This document shows positions 1-8,898 of a stretch of 64,000 nucleotides of DNA, piece after piece. Both the position numbers and the translations under genes were made by a program. Source of the stretch: Bog-756 sp963837805 (GTDB lineage: Bacteria; Actinomycetota; Acidimicrobiia; Acidimicrobiales; RAAP-2). The notes under the pieces were generated by a model. It worked only from the letters and a program-made list of their open reading frames with translations, did no database searches and was not told where the DNA came from. Each line of letters starts with the position of its first letter. Position 1 is the stretch's first letter. The stretch is from the NCBI GenBank assembly GCA_963837805.1, contig CAWIOU010000023.1, forward strand, positions 496,001-560,000, in the 5' to 3' direction.

Positions 1-720
1 CGACGTCCCCGCTTCGGGTGTGCACAGGAGGGCGGTACCCAGCTGCACGGCGGCTGCGCCGGCGCCCAGGGCGGCGGCGGCGTCGGGCCCGCTCATGATT
101 CCGCCGCAGGCGATCAGAGGCAGGTCGCTCACCTCCCGGACGGTCCCGAGGAGCGACAGCAGCGGGCGCCGGTTGATGTCAAGGTCGATGAAGCTGCCCT
201 GGTGGCCACCGGCCTCGGTCCCCTGTACAGCGAGAAGGTCGGCACCGGTCGCCGCGGCCAGCTCGGCCTCGCTCGCCCCGGTGACAGTGACCGCGACCTG
301 GATACCGGCGCGGTGCAGTCGAGCGACGGTCTCCGAAGTCGGGCACCCGAAGGTGAAGCTGACCAGATGGACGCGGGCCGATTCGACCACGTCCAATTTG
401 GCCGCGTAGGCATCGTCCTCCCATTTCGGCTCGCCCAGCGGGACGTTGAGCCGGTCGGACTCGGGTCGCAGCGACTCGGCGTAGGCGGCGACCGGGCCAG
501 GATCGCCCGGTGCTGACGGGACGAAGAGATTCACGCCGAAGGGGGCGCCGGTCAGCGAACGGGTGGCGGTGATGGCCTCGCGGAGTCCCTCGGCCGACAG
601 GTAGCCGGCGGCGATGAAACCGTATCCGCCCGCGGTCGAGACGGCGGCGGTCAACTCGGGAGTGGACGGGCCGCCCGCCATCGGGGCCTGCACGACGGGG
701 AGCTCGCTCGGGAGATGCAC
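1..720 (-). CDS. nitronate monooxygenase family flavoprotein (partial, C-terminus beyond window)
   Basis: An FMN-dependent TIM-barrel oxidoreductase of the nitronate monooxygenase/2-nitropropane dioxygenase family, which oxidises alkyl nitronates or serves as an enoyl reductase-like protein. About 240 residues are visible. The N-terminal VVQAPMAGG motif, the segment GTEAGGHQG and the phosphate-binding stretch LIACGGIMSG are all family hallmarks. The GTG at 718-720 gives the usual distance to the QAPMAGG motif. The frame stays open to base 1, so the C-terminus lies outside the window. Family assignment is secure; the substrate is unknown. Confidence 0.85.
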   Translation of the reverse strand, partial: MHLPSELPVVQAPMAGGPSTPELTAAVSTAGGYGFIAAGYLSAEGLREAITATRSLTGAPFGVNLFVPSAPGDPGPVAAYAESLRPESDRLNVPLGEPKWEDDAYAAKLDVVESARVHLVSFTFGCPTSETVARLHRAGIQVAVTVTGASEAELAAATGADLLAVQGTEAGGHQGSFIDLDINRRPLLSLLGTVREVSDLPLIACGGIMSGPDAAAALGAGAAAVQLGTALLCTPEAGTS

Positions 721-811
721 GATCCCGATTGTTGTCGATCCGCTGGGGTCGTGCCCTCCCGGTCCGTGGTCGCATCGCCCAACGGAGAGCTTGCCTTCGC
801 CGTCGCGGTGC

Positions 812-925
812 TCAGTCGGTGGCGAAGGAACCGGCGGCTACGAGAAGGCCGTCGAGCAGCGAGGAGTCTCCGGTCACCTGGGTGTCCAGTTCACTCTGGT
901 CCAGACGGTTGGCCGAGTCGTTCAA
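812..925 (-). CDS. possible short ORF upstream of the nitronate monooxygenase gene
   Basis: A minus-strand frame of about 37 codons from a TTG start, ending in TGA at 812-814. It has protein-like composition (ending LLVAAGSFATD) and lies 92 bases upstream of the flavoprotein gene. It could be a small conserved protein or the tail of a decayed one. I do not recognise the family and there is no clear ribosome-binding site. Otherwise 721-1076 shows no gene; it is the spacer between divergent genes. Confidence 0.2.
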   Translation of the reverse strand: MNDSANRLDQSELDTQVTGDSSLLDGLLVAAGSFATD

Positions 926-1076
926 GGCCTGAATCGGCTCGCACGAGACCGGCCCGGCGCAACAACTCAGGGAGCAACAGAGGACGAAGGACGGAACGAA
1001 GGAGGAGATTGCAGCTCAGCCGGCCATTCTCCTAGGATCGCCCCCGGGCTCAGCGATCGAGCGCCGGAAGGAAGTC

Positions 1077-1856
1077 ATGACGGAGAAGGTGATACTGGAG
1101 GTGAGGGGCCCGATCGCGGTGATCACCAATAATCGTCCCGAAAAGCGCAATGCCTTCGATGACGAGATGGATGTGCGTCTCTTCGACATCCTTGCCGAAC
1201 TCAAGGAACGACGGGACGTTCGGGCCGTCGTGTGGCGGGGCGAGGGACCGGTGTGGTCAGCGGGAAGGGATGTGTCGGTCATCGGCACCAACGCCACCTC
1301 GCTGAGCCACCACGACCTCATGACGAGGGGCCACAAAGGAATCCTTCAGCTCTTCGAGCTGGATGTGCCATCGATAGCGGCCTTGCACGGCTGGGCGATC
1401 GGAGGTTCGTTCCAGCGAGCATTGCTCTGCGATATGCGCATCGCAGCCGAAGGCACGAGGTTCCAGCTCCCCGAACTGAGCAAGGGCGTGATCCCTGACA
1501 CCGGTGGCATGGGTCGCCTCTTCGAGATATGCGGTTCGGGTGTTGCCAGCGATCTCATCAACACCGGGCGGGTCATGAGCGTCGACGAGGCCTACATGCA
1601 CGGAATTGTCTCTCGAGTGGTGCCGCCGGAGGAACTCGACGACACGGCATGGGAAATGGCGGAGAAGATCGCGGCTGCTCCGATGGTCACCGTGAAGCTG
1701 GCGAGGCGGGTGCTTCAGCATTTGAGCGAGCCGCACGTCCGCTCGTCGATGGCCGACGAGTTGATCTATCAGACCTTCATCAACAAGTCGGATGACTTCG
1801 CTGAGTTCCAGGCGGCCACACGCGAAGGACGTGAGCCGAAGTACTTCGGTAGCTGA
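1077..1856 (+). CDS. enoyl-CoA hydratase/isomerase (crotonase) family protein
   Basis: A 259-residue crotonase-fold protein acting on acyl-CoA thioesters, a typical length for the family. The oxyanion-hole segments are present: WSAGRD near residue 60 and HGWAIGG near residue 104, followed by the usual CD.RIAA. Of the two acid/base glutamates of classical hydratases, the first is kept (E133 in LPELSKG). The second position reads Asp (D159), as in many isomerase or specialised members, so a plain hydratase label would be unsafe. A GGAAGGA ribosome-binding site precedes the ATG. It stands alone, divergent from the flavoprotein, and may belong to a lipid or aromatic catabolic route. Confidence 0.88.
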   Translation: MTEKVILEVRGPIAVITNNRPEKRNAFDDEMDVRLFDILAELKERRDVRAVVWRGEGPVWSAGRDVSVIGTNATSLSHHDLMTRGHKGILQLFELDVPSIAALHGWAIGGSFQRALLCDMRIAAEGTRFQLPELSKGVIPDTGGMGRLFEICGSGVASDLINTGRVMSVDEAYMHGIVSRVVPPEELDDTAWEMAEKIAAAPMVTVKLARRVLQHLSEPHVRSSMADELIYQTFINKSDDFAEFQAATREGREPKYFGS

Positions 1857-1948
1857 TCCGGGGACAGCGAGACAACGATCTGAGACCCGGCTGAGCACGT
1901 TCTCTTTGTCAGTAGCGGGAGGATCGACGTGTCATTAGCATTGGCCCC

Positions 1949-2755
1949 ATGCCTCTGTTCATCGATCGTCACAATCTGCCGGGCGTGACACCGACGGAGA
2001 TCGCTGAGGCCCACAAGCTCGATCTGGCCGTCCAACCGAACTATGGAGTTCGCTACCTGACCTACTGGTTCGATGACAATGACGGAACCGCGTTCTGTCT
2101 CGCCGAAGGCCCCGACCGGGAGTCCTTGGAAGCGGTCCACCGAGAGTCCCATGGTCTCGTGGCCGACGACATCATCGAGGTAGGAGAAGGTCCGATCAAC
2201 GCGTTCCTCGGACCTCTCTCCATGCATGAGCCGGGAGACGTCTACGTCGAATCCGCAGTGCGAGCCATTCTGTTCACCGACCTGTGCGACTCGACGAAAC
2301 AGACCCAAGAGCTCGGTGACGAGGGGTACATGGTGCTCCTCCACGAACACGACAACCTGGTTCGCTCCGCCCTGGACACGCATGGGGGGCGCGAGGTGAA
2401 GCACACCGGTGACGGCATCATGGCCTCGTTCACCTCCATTTCCGGCGCGGTGGAGTCCGGCATCGACGTGCAACGATCGCTGCGTCGCCGGAATCAAGAG
2501 GCCCAACCCCATATCCACATTCGGATCGGAATCAGCGTCGGCGAACCCGTGACAGAAAACGGTGACTTGTTCGGAACATCGGTGCAGCTCTCCGCACGGC
2601 TATGCGGAGTTGCCTCGACCGGTGGCATCGCCGTTTCGAGTGCCGTCCGCGATCTTTGTGCCGGGAAGCTCATCGAATTCCAGTCCCGGGGCGCTCTGAG
2701 CCTGAAAGGGTTCGCCGAGCCGGTGCCTATCTTTGAAGTGAGCGTGCCGGTATAG
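1949..2755 (+). CDS. DUF4242 (SCO4226-type) domain fused to class III nucleotide cyclase domain
   Basis: A 268-residue two-domain protein. Residues 2-80 resemble the DUF4242 ferredoxin-like fold known from the nickel-binding protein SCO4226. Residues 103-268 form a class III adenylate/guanylate cyclase homology domain. Metal-binding aspartates are visible at D111 (LFTDLCDST) and D155 (HTGDGIMASF), with K151 and D206 at the purine-selecting positions and R217 as the transition-state arginine. The usual transition-state Asn in the VNxAARL motif is Gln here (Q213, SVQLSARL), so activity may be altered. There are no membrane segments, so it is likely a cytosolic sensor-cyclase. I infer that the N-terminal domain senses a metal or small ligand. 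Confidence 0.85.
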   Translation: MPLFIDRHNLPGVTPTEIAEAHKLDLAVQPNYGVRYLTYWFDDNDGTAFCLAEGPDRESLEAVHRESHGLVADDIIEVGEGPINAFLGPLSMHEPGDVYVESAVRAILFTDLCDSTKQTQELGDEGYMVLLHEHDNLVRSALDTHGGREVKHTGDGIMASFTSISGAVESGIDVQRSLRRRNQEAQPHIHIRIGISVGEPVTENGDLFGTSVQLSARLCGVASTGGIAVSSAVRDLCAGKLIEFQSRGALSLKGFAEPVPIFEVSVPV

Positions 2756-3020
2756 CCGGTCCCGGTCACCTCCCCCCTTGTTCGCCCGATGCCCTGGTCG
2801 TCCTGAGGGCGCTATCGAACTCGGGATCGATTTGGCGAGGCGCTACTCGATGCCAACCCACGACGCCGGACGGGCAGATCCGAAAATTCGACGCCCGGTA
2901 ACGGGATCTTGGTCCCCGACAGCCAGGTCGGCTCCCAGGCAGATCTTCGTGTCGTCACATCCTCCATCCGCCGTCGCCCTGAGCCAGCAGCCCATGCGGG
3001 TTCCGCTGTACCTTCACACT

Positions 3021-3772
3021 GTGAACGACCGGGAAGCATGGGAGGCCGAGGCGGAGAACTGGGTCAAGTTCGCCCGGACCCCCGGTCATGACGCCTACTG
3101 GTACTACCGCGACGCATTCTTTGACGGAATCGTGCCTCCGCCAGGACGAGTCACCCTGGAAGTCGGCTGCGGTGAGGGTCGAGTCACCCGCGACCTCGTT
3201 GGCCGTGGGCACCGAGTGGTAGCTGTGGATGGGTCAGTCACGCTCCTCCGCCATGCGACCGACCTCGATCAGGTGGGCAGGTACCTGCTATCGGACGCCT
3301 GCCTCCTTCCCATCGCCTCGGCCAGTATCGATCTGGTGGTGGCCTACAACTCCCTCATTGACTTCGACGACCTGTCGGCGGCGGTCGCTGAGGTCAGCCG
3401 GGTGTTGTCGGCTGATGGATCCTTTTGTATCTGCATCACCCATCCGATGCAGTACTCCGGCGGCTTCGACAGCCACGACACCGACGCTGCGTTCCGCTTT
3501 GAAGGTTCCTACTTTGGCACCAAGCCATTCACTACGTCGGTGACGAGGGATGACATCACGATGAACTTCCGGGGGGGCTCGTCCGATCCAGGACTCGTCC
3601 GATCCAGGACTATTTCGCGGCCCTCTTCGATGGTGGTTTCGTGGTTGACGCCCTCGAGGAACCCGTGCCATGCATCGACACCGGACGGCTCGAGCGCTGG
3701 CACCGGTATCCCATGTTCCTCCACCTACGTGCCGTCAAACGGCGATGGCCAGGCCCCCGGGGCCTGCCATGA
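3021..3772 (+). pseudogene. class I SAM-dependent methyltransferase, frameshifted at a 16-bp tandem duplication
   Basis: Starting at GTG 3021, the reading frame encodes a Rossmann methyltransferase: motif I LEVGCGEGR, acidic VVAVDGS, and a post-motif IDLVVAYNSLIDFDD. The frame is good up to the codons for MNFRGG at about 3575, then goes out of phase. Coding resumes in another frame as RPIQDYFAALFDGGF and ends at TGA 3770-3772, as expected for the family's C-terminus. The break coincides with a 16-base unit present twice (3578-3593 and 3594-3609) next to a run of seven G. Removing one copy and one G restores the frame. It is either a genuine pseudogene or an assembly error. Confidence 0.75.
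3578..3609. repeat. 16-bp direct tandem duplication inside the methyltransferase gene
   Basis: The unit CTCGTCCGATCCAGGA occurs twice back to back with no mismatch. It follows a seven-G run and lies exactly where the methyltransferase frame breaks. Sixteen is not a multiple of three, so the duplication alone would shift the frame. Confidence 0.95.
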
Positions 3773-3998
3773 GACGAGCTTGACTCTTGGGTCTTCCGCA
3801 AAAAGAGCAGGCCATCTCGGCAGAATCCACTTGCCGAGCCTACCGCCGACGTCACATCGGAACTGCCTCCGATCACCGGATTTGTCTTGTCCAACGCAAA
3901 CGAACGGACGATACTTGGCCTTGGCCGGCGAGTCATCGGAGAGACCACATCACTTTTCGTCGAGTCACAGGCCACCGAGCCAGAGAAGGTACTGAGCG

Positions 3999-4355
3999 AT
4001 GATCAAAGAGCTGAACGACATGCCGTCCGGAGTCATCGGATTCGAGGCCAGTGGCAAACTCAAAGCTGAGGACTACCGGGACACGGTCCTGCCCGCCCTC
4101 GAACGGGCTGCGGCCTCTGGCGAAGTCCGGTTCCTCATCGTGATGCGCGATTTCGACGGCATGTCAGGTGGTGCTCTGTGGCAGGACCTCCGGCTGGGTG
4201 TCGAGCACCTGCGAGCCTGGAAGCGGGTCGCATTGGTGACCGATATCGGATGGATGCATCACATGACGGATCTGTTCGGATGGATGACTCCCGGCTCAAC
4301 GAAGGCCTTTTCTCTTGCCGACCTCGATGAAGCCACGACCTGGGTCGCCAGCTAG
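3999..4355 (+). CDS. SpoIIAA-like / STAS-fold protein (DUF3478 type)
   Basis: A 118-residue protein of the SpoIIAA-like (STAS/SEC14) family. It shows the typical opening (IGFEASGKLKAEDY), a central FLIVMRDFDGMSGGALWQDL segment and a final region WMTPGSTKAFSLADLDEATTWV that matches the family's end. The length is normal. These small proteins are stress- or membrane-associated with no defined reaction. It follows the broken methyltransferase after a 226-base gap in which I see no gene. Confidence in the fold is good; the role is unknown. Confidence 0.8.
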   Translation: MIKELNDMPSGVIGFEASGKLKAEDYRDTVLPALERAAASGEVRFLIVMRDFDGMSGGALWQDLRLGVEHLRAWKRVALVTDIGWMHHMTDLFGWMTPGSTKAFSLADLDEATTWVAS

Positions 4356-4391
4356 GGTTTTTGCTTCGGACCAGGAGGTGGCGGCGGCCGT

Positions 4392-4841
4392 TTAGCTGAC
4401 GAGTCCGTCCCAAGACCAGTGCGGGATAGCCAGTCCGTCGGGTACATCACCTTCGGATCGGTTGTAGCGGGATATCGAGTTCGTGGTCGCCCACTCGAAA
4501 TAGTCATGGAGGACGGTCGCAAGCCGATCATCATCAGCAAGGCCTGCGTCGGCCAGGGCCTCTTCGAAGCAGGCGATCGCCCGTCGGTCCATCTCTTCGT
4601 GTGGCCCGTTCCCACTGTGCATCCGCACGACCCTGCTCTCGTCGCCATAGAGATCCGAATAGCGTGGTGGCCCTCCGAGTGCCTCAGCCCAGTAGGCCGC
4701 AAGTCGCTCCGTGTGCTGAGGGTGGAACCCATGGCTGAACGTGTGGCTCACTATCTCGTCGGCCATCACCCGGGCATGCCAGGCCGTAGCCAACCTCCAG
4801 ATTCCGTCATCGCCACCAGCAGCGTAATAGACCGTTTCCAC
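4392..4841 (-). CDS. group II truncated haemoglobin-like protein
   Basis: From the GTG at 4839-4841 the frame encodes a 149-residue globin of the truncated-haemoglobin class. The opening (V)ETVYYAAGGDDGIWRLA is the usual N-terminus. The central SHTFSHGFHPQHTERLAAYW contains the proximal-histidine region, and RVVRMHSGNGPHEEM follows as in actinobacterial homologues. It likely binds O2 or NO in the cytoplasm. The same frame is open upstream to about 5387, but that part encodes pieces of a different, broken gene, so the short start is preferred. The gap to the upstream fragment is 139 bases. Confidence 0.82.
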   Translation of the reverse strand: METVYYAAGGDDGIWRLATAWHARVMADEIVSHTFSHGFHPQHTERLAAYWAEALGGPPRYSDLYGDESRVVRMHSGNGPHEEMDRRAIACFEEALADAGLADDDRLATVLHDYFEWATTNSISRYNRSEGDVPDGLAIPHWSWDGLVS

Positions 4842-4980
4842 GAACAGAAGGTATTCGCTGAGGGGAAATACGTGTCCCCGAGCAAGCGATTGGTGAGGCC
4901 ACCGACGGGACCGAAGACTCGAACCTCCGGTCGGCGACACCGGCTGATCGGCAGCGCTTTGGGTCGGCCGAGAGGAGCGA

Positions 4981-5491
4981 TCAAGCGCCGCCGGTTCTGG
5001 CGTCAGCCAGGGCAGCCAGATGGCCCAGGGCAATCCAGCGAACTGGCAGCTCACGCATGATGAGGGCGGAGTCGAGGGTGCAGCTTCCAGCCGGGAAGAC
5101 CGATACGTCGTCGAACAGGCTGGAGGCCATCCTGTCCACAGAGACGGGTTCGGCCTTCCAGGTGGGACAATCGAGATCGACCCCGTCGAACACGCCCGGT
5201 TCGGTTCCCATTGAATACTTCGTGAGCCATGACGAAAGAACTCGACGGCCTCGCTGACGGAGCCGAACAACAGACCGCCGACACTGTCCTCTCGGTGGGC
5301 CCGCACAGCGTCAGGAGTGACCGCCCGTTCAACCTGCCCTTTCAACGTGACATTGACATCAACGCCCTCCTCGGGATGCTCGCCCACGTCGGCGATCCCG
5401 GAATAGGGCTGTCCGTTGAGGGCGAGATGACTACCCCGCTCCCTGACCTCGATGTCTAGCCCCTGGGAGTCGACGAGGGTGGCCTCACCTT
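4981..5491 (-). pseudogene. DUF2071-like protein, frameshifted and lacking its 5' part
   Basis: Two minus-strand frames join to make the C-terminal half of what resembles a DUF2071/acetoacetate-decarboxylase-like beta-barrel protein. Frame one (about 5491 to 5222) includes LNGQPYSGIADVGEHPEEG and ends in a FGSVSEAVEFFRHGS motif. Frame two continues as KYSMGTEPGVFDGVDLD and SLFDDVSVFPAGSCTLDSAL and stops at 4981. The switch needs one missing base near 5219-5224. No proper start codon is present and the frame is blocked by TAG near 5490, so the N-terminal half is missing. Family assignment is by resemblance only. Confidence 0.5.
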
Positions 5492-5851
5492 GCTACGAGG
5501 ATGATGGCTGAGGCTCAACGTCCTCCACCGCGATGTAGGGAGGCGGGCCTGATACTGCGGCGTACAACTCGCCTCCGACGGCGCATCGAACGGATCGGTA
5601 GTACCGGACCCCATCCTCACCCCACACTGGGCTGGGGCCTTCCACCAGTTCGGCACTTTGATGGAGATGGCACGTACGTCGTCTGGGGTTGGGCGCACTG
5701 AGGTTGACGCCGAAAGGCATGGATTGATTTTAGAACATGTCGTGACGACCGGTGACCTGTCGAAGTGTCCGCCATGGCCCGGATTGATCCGGACTCAGAT
5801 TGATGACGCGCACCCGCCAAGGGGGTTGCCAGCGTCAGATCTCCACGATCG
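5492..5851. other. spacer of about 360 bases with no secure gene
   Basis: Only one weak candidate is seen: a minus-strand frame of 75 codons at 5493-5720 with a plausible protein-like C-terminus (YYRSVRCAVGGELYAAV) but no recognisable family. It could be a further remnant related to the broken gene downstream. No hairpin or RNA motif stands out. Confidence 0.3.
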
Positions 5852-6553
5852 TCAGTTGACGACGATGGTCCCTGTCATGAAGGGATGGATGGTGCAGTGA
5901 TACCGGTAGGTACCCCGTTTCGTGAACGTAAACTTGAAGGAGGAGCCTGGTTGGATGGGGCCCGAGTCAAAGAGATTCGATGTCCAGGTGTGGGCAACCG
6001 TGTCATGGTTCGTCACCGATACCGTTGTGTCTACCGCGATGACCAAGGTCGACGGGACGAAGGCAAAATCGCGGATCGCGAGAACTGCCATTTTCGGCAC
6101 GGTCGTAGCCGGAGCGGCGGTCGTTGCCGTGGGGGCAGCGGTTGTCCGCGGGGCTGTCACCGGTGGCGGAGCCGGCTTCGTCGAGGTCGGGGACGCAGAT
6201 CGTGACCCAGCCGTGTTCGTTGAAGATGTGGGTACAGCCGTGGAACCCACAGTCGGTCGAGCTGAAACCTTCCGCGGTTTGGGTTTGATGGTGGTGGATG
6301 TGGCCGATGCCTTGGCGGAACGAGTCCTCGGGGGTACATCGATCGATGGGGCGCTCCTGTGAGTGCGAACTGACGGCTTTCCACCGTGAGCGGTGGTCGA
6401 AGTGGGTGCTGCGGTCCCGCTCGACCCACAGGCGGTGGCTGCCACCAAAAGAAGACCGAGAACTCCGACAGCCCAGCACCTTGACGTGCGGGATGATGGC
6501 GCTGGCGGAACATTGAAACTCGAACTGAGTTGGCTCCACGATCTCCGGCCCAT
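5852..6553 (-). CDS. cupredoxin-domain lipoprotein
   Basis: A 233-residue exported protein. The N-terminus has arginines followed by a hydrophobic stretch (WAVGVLGLLLVAATAC) ending in a lipobox-like Cys, so it is probably a membrane-anchored lipoprotein. Residues 45-150 are a low-complexity Thr/Ala/Pro/Lys linker. The last 90 residues form a cupredoxin domain with type-I copper ligands: His in VAHTW, and Cys, His and Met in YHCTIHPFM. It likely carries out electron transfer or copper handling outside the membrane. It is monocistronic, and 6554-6795 upstream shows nothing else. Confidence 0.82.
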   Translation of the reverse strand: MGRRSWSQLSSSFNVPPAPSSRTSRCWAVGVLGLLLVAATACGSSGTAAPTSTTAHGGKPSVRTHRSAPSIDVPPRTRSAKASATSTTIKPKPRKVSARPTVGSTAVPTSSTNTAGSRSASPTSTKPAPPPVTAPRTTAAPTATTAAPATTVPKMAVLAIRDFAFVPSTLVIAVDTTVSVTNHDTVAHTWTSNLFDSGPIQPGSSFKFTFTKRGTYRYHCTIHPFMTGTIVVN

Positions 6554-6795
6554 GTCGCCTCCTCCCTTCTAGGTCGGTTCCCTCTTTGTTCCGATCAGTG
6601 CCTCTTCGTTTCGACGTCCGACGACTTATACGTTGGCGAGCAAGAGTTTGTTCAAACGGTGGCTGAAAATGCCTCGGAGGTGCCATTTGCCACACTGCGT
6701 GGAGCCGCCCTCAAGCCGGGCTCGGTCAACTCAACTCTCTTGACCACGAAGCCAGCACCTCAGGGTCGTGCGCATCGAAGTTAGAGACTCAACCG

Positions 6796-7050
6796 GTGCG
6801 TTGGGAGAGCCTCGTCGGGCGGATTGTGGTGATTCTGGTCGTCGGGGCTCTCTTTGGTTGGCTGGGCTACGCCCTTTGGAACCGTAACGGACCACCTCCA
6901 CCTTCAAGACCGTGCAGTCCGCACCAAACCTGTATAGGTGGCGGTGGGGTCCAGGACACCATTGCGGCTCCCCATGTCGCGATCATCTTGGTTTTGGCGG
7001 GTGTGCGGGTGATCTTCGCTCTACTCGTGATCCGCAATAGGGATCGCTGA
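6796..7050 (+). CDS. small two-TM membrane protein, unknown function
   Basis: An 84-residue frame from a GTG start. It has an N-terminal transmembrane helix (about 8-27, IVVILVVGALFGWLGYAL), a Pro/Gly/Cys-rich loop (CSPHQTC) and a second helix (about 61-78, VAIILVLAGVRVIFALLVI) ending in RNRDR. No family is recognised. The hydrophobic periodicity supports it as real, but the flanks give no functional clue. Confidence 0.5.
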   Translation: MRWESLVGRIVVILVVGALFGWLGYALWNRNGPPPPSRPCSPHQTCIGGGGVQDTIAAPHVAIILVLAGVRVIFALLVIRNRDR

Positions 7051-7110
7051 ATCTTTGATCGCCCTCGTTGCGGTTGACCGGGGTGCGCGCCGGCGGAAGT
7101 CCCGCGTTGC

Positions 7111-7743
7111 TCAGCAGCCCGGCAACGCGTAGCCGGGCGTCTTTCCCTCCGCTCCGAGCATCCACGCCGATTCCGTCCCGCCAGGTGACAAGCCCGCACT
7201 CTGCGGATATTTGAATATGACGACCTTGGCCGAGGTAGTTCCGGGCACGGATTTCGTCCATTCGGCAATTGGCATGTCCTGCCACGCGGCGTCGTCGGTG
7301 GCGAGCGTCGGGGTCCAACCCTGCGTCGCCAGACTTGCTCCTACTGCGCTGACAATGGCCTGGGTGGTGCCTGCCGCCTTGAAGTTGGTAAGGACCTCGA
7401 CCCCGCTCCACCCGGCCCGTCCGCTGGGATTGTCAGGACAGGCCGGCGACCACACTGCGTCATTCTTGATGGTGTAGGTGATTGTCGCGCCCGGTGGAAC
7501 AGCCCTCGCGACGGGCGAGAGTGCGTGAAGAACCGTTCCTGCTGGATCGCCGCCCGAGTGGCTCGACTGTGAAATGGCGAAAGCCGCAAGCCCCACGCCA
7601 AGGAGGAGGAATACGGCTACGGCTACGGCCGATCGACGGGGTCGCCCGTTGGGTTGCCCAGGTCGTCTCGTTGGCAGGGGAGGTGCAGCCTCATCCCTGA
7701 CAGGATCGCTCAACGAACCGATGCGTGATCCATCGCCAGCCAC
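7111..7743 (-). CDS. membrane-anchored extracytoplasmic protein, unknown function
   Basis: A 210-residue protein with a Pro/Arg-rich cytoplasmic N-terminus (1-37), one transmembrane helix (about 38-57, AVAVAVFLLLGVGLAAFAI) and a C-terminal extracytoplasmic domain of about 150 residues with two Cys (CPDNPSG and the final C) that could form a disulfide. This layout is common among actinobacterial envelope proteins. Start GTG at 7743. Convergent with the small membrane gene at 6796-7050. Confidence 0.6.
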   Translation of the reverse strand: MAGDGSRIGSLSDPVRDEAAPPLPTRRPGQPNGRPRRSAVAVAVFLLLGVGLAAFAISQSSHSGGDPAGTVLHALSPVARAVPPGATITYTIKNDAVWSPACPDNPSGRAGWSGVEVLTNFKAAGTTQAIVSAVGASLATQGWTPTLATDDAAWQDMPIAEWTKSVPGTTSAKVVIFKYPQSAGLSPGGTESAWMLGAEGKTPGYALPGC

Positions 7744-7764
7744 GTTGGCAGTCTACGACTGGAA

Positions 7765-7962
7765 ATGGAGGGGCAGACCCGCAACGCTCGCGAGCTGTTC
7801 GAGCGCTTTACTGATCAGTCGAGACAGGTCCTCGTATTGGTAGTTCCGGAACTCGTTGGAATACGCCCCTTCGAGTCAGCTCGGCAATCAAGGATGAGGC
7901 CGAGTATGCGTCCAACTCAGGTCGCAGGAGGTCGTCGACGGTCGATGGCGACCAGCACCTAG
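7765..7962 (+). pseudogene. possible remnant of a Clp N-terminal domain protein
   Basis: A 65-codon frame whose early part, LFERFTDQSRQVLVLV, closely resembles the first residues of ClpC-type N-terminal domains. The following sequence does not continue the domain and is Arg/Met-rich, which suggests a decayed or frameshifted fragment. The rest of 7744-8214 shows no gene. Confidence 0.35.
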
Positions 7963-8214
7963 GCTACGGGCGGTTGCTCGTTCGTCGCCTTCTGGGGGTG
8001 GTCCTGGCAACGCGCTTGTTTGGTCTCTGGCTTGGGCAGAACGCCGCGACCATATCTGTCGAGCGAGGCGGCGATTGGGGACCATCTCCGGGCCTGACGC
8101 TCGACACCCGGCCGGGTCGAGGTTCGGGGGGCCAGGGGGATCAGATGGGACCATCTCACCCGACTCTACGGTCAACCTGACGCGGCTAAGGCCATTGGGG
8201 TTCATACTTCACAT

Positions 8215-8697
8215 GTGGCCACCCCCACCTACTCGGACTTCATTGTCATCGCCCGCCAACGCGACGTCCTCTACGACTTCGTCTCCGACGTCACCAGGAT
8301 GGGAGAGTGGAGGCCCGGCTGCAAGAGATGCTGGTGGGACGACAATGACGGTTCCCGTGTGGGTGCTTGGTTCACCTGTAGGAACGAGCCCCCGGAACAG
8401 TCGGGTGACACGCGATCACAGCGGGAGCATCGTGCCGAAGTGACCGTGGCCCACCGCGGGCGGGAGTTCGCGTTCGTGGTCGGCGGATCCTGGATCCGGT
8501 GGTCATATAGCTTCGTCGATGCGCTGGGCGGGACCGGAGTCACCGAGACCTGGACGTGCCTTCCACGGGGGATCAAGAGGTTCCGTGACCGGTTCGGTGA
8601 CGACGCTGATCGTCAGATCGCTCAGCGGGGCGGCGCTGCCTATCTGGGGATGGCGGAAACTCTGGCTGCGATGAAGAGGGTGGCGGAAGGGGAATAG
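8215..8697 (+). CDS. SRPBCC family (polyketide cyclase/START-like) protein
   Basis: A 160-residue helix-grip protein from a GTG start. The START-like pattern is visible: TYSDFIVIARQRDVLYDFVSDVTRMGEW at the N-terminus, GREFAFVVGGSWIRWSYSF in the middle, and a long C-terminal helix (YLGMAETLAAMKRVAE). Such proteins bind hydrophobic ligands; the ligand here is unknown. It is transcribed towards the PhyH-family gene 200 bases downstream, so the two could be co-transcribed. Confidence 0.78.
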   Translation: MATPTYSDFIVIARQRDVLYDFVSDVTRMGEWRPGCKRCWWDDNDGSRVGAWFTCRNEPPEQSGDTRSQREHRAEVTVAHRGREFAFVVGGSWIRWSYSFVDALGGTGVTETWTCLPRGIKRFRDRFGDDADRQIAQRGGAAYLGMAETLAAMKRVAEGE

Positions 8698-8898
8698 ACG
8701 GGGAACAGCGAGGCTTGGTACTTCGTGGACTCGCCGACCGTCGATCGGACGGGCTGGATCGCGGAGGATCCGACCGACTTGGGTGCCGTCTTGGGTGTCA
8801 GGTGATATCCCCTCCCCCACTCGCCCGCCTCGGGTAACAATGGGACCACGAGCCGCGGATCTCCTACGTCGGTTCGGCAATGGAAGGGGAATTCCATC

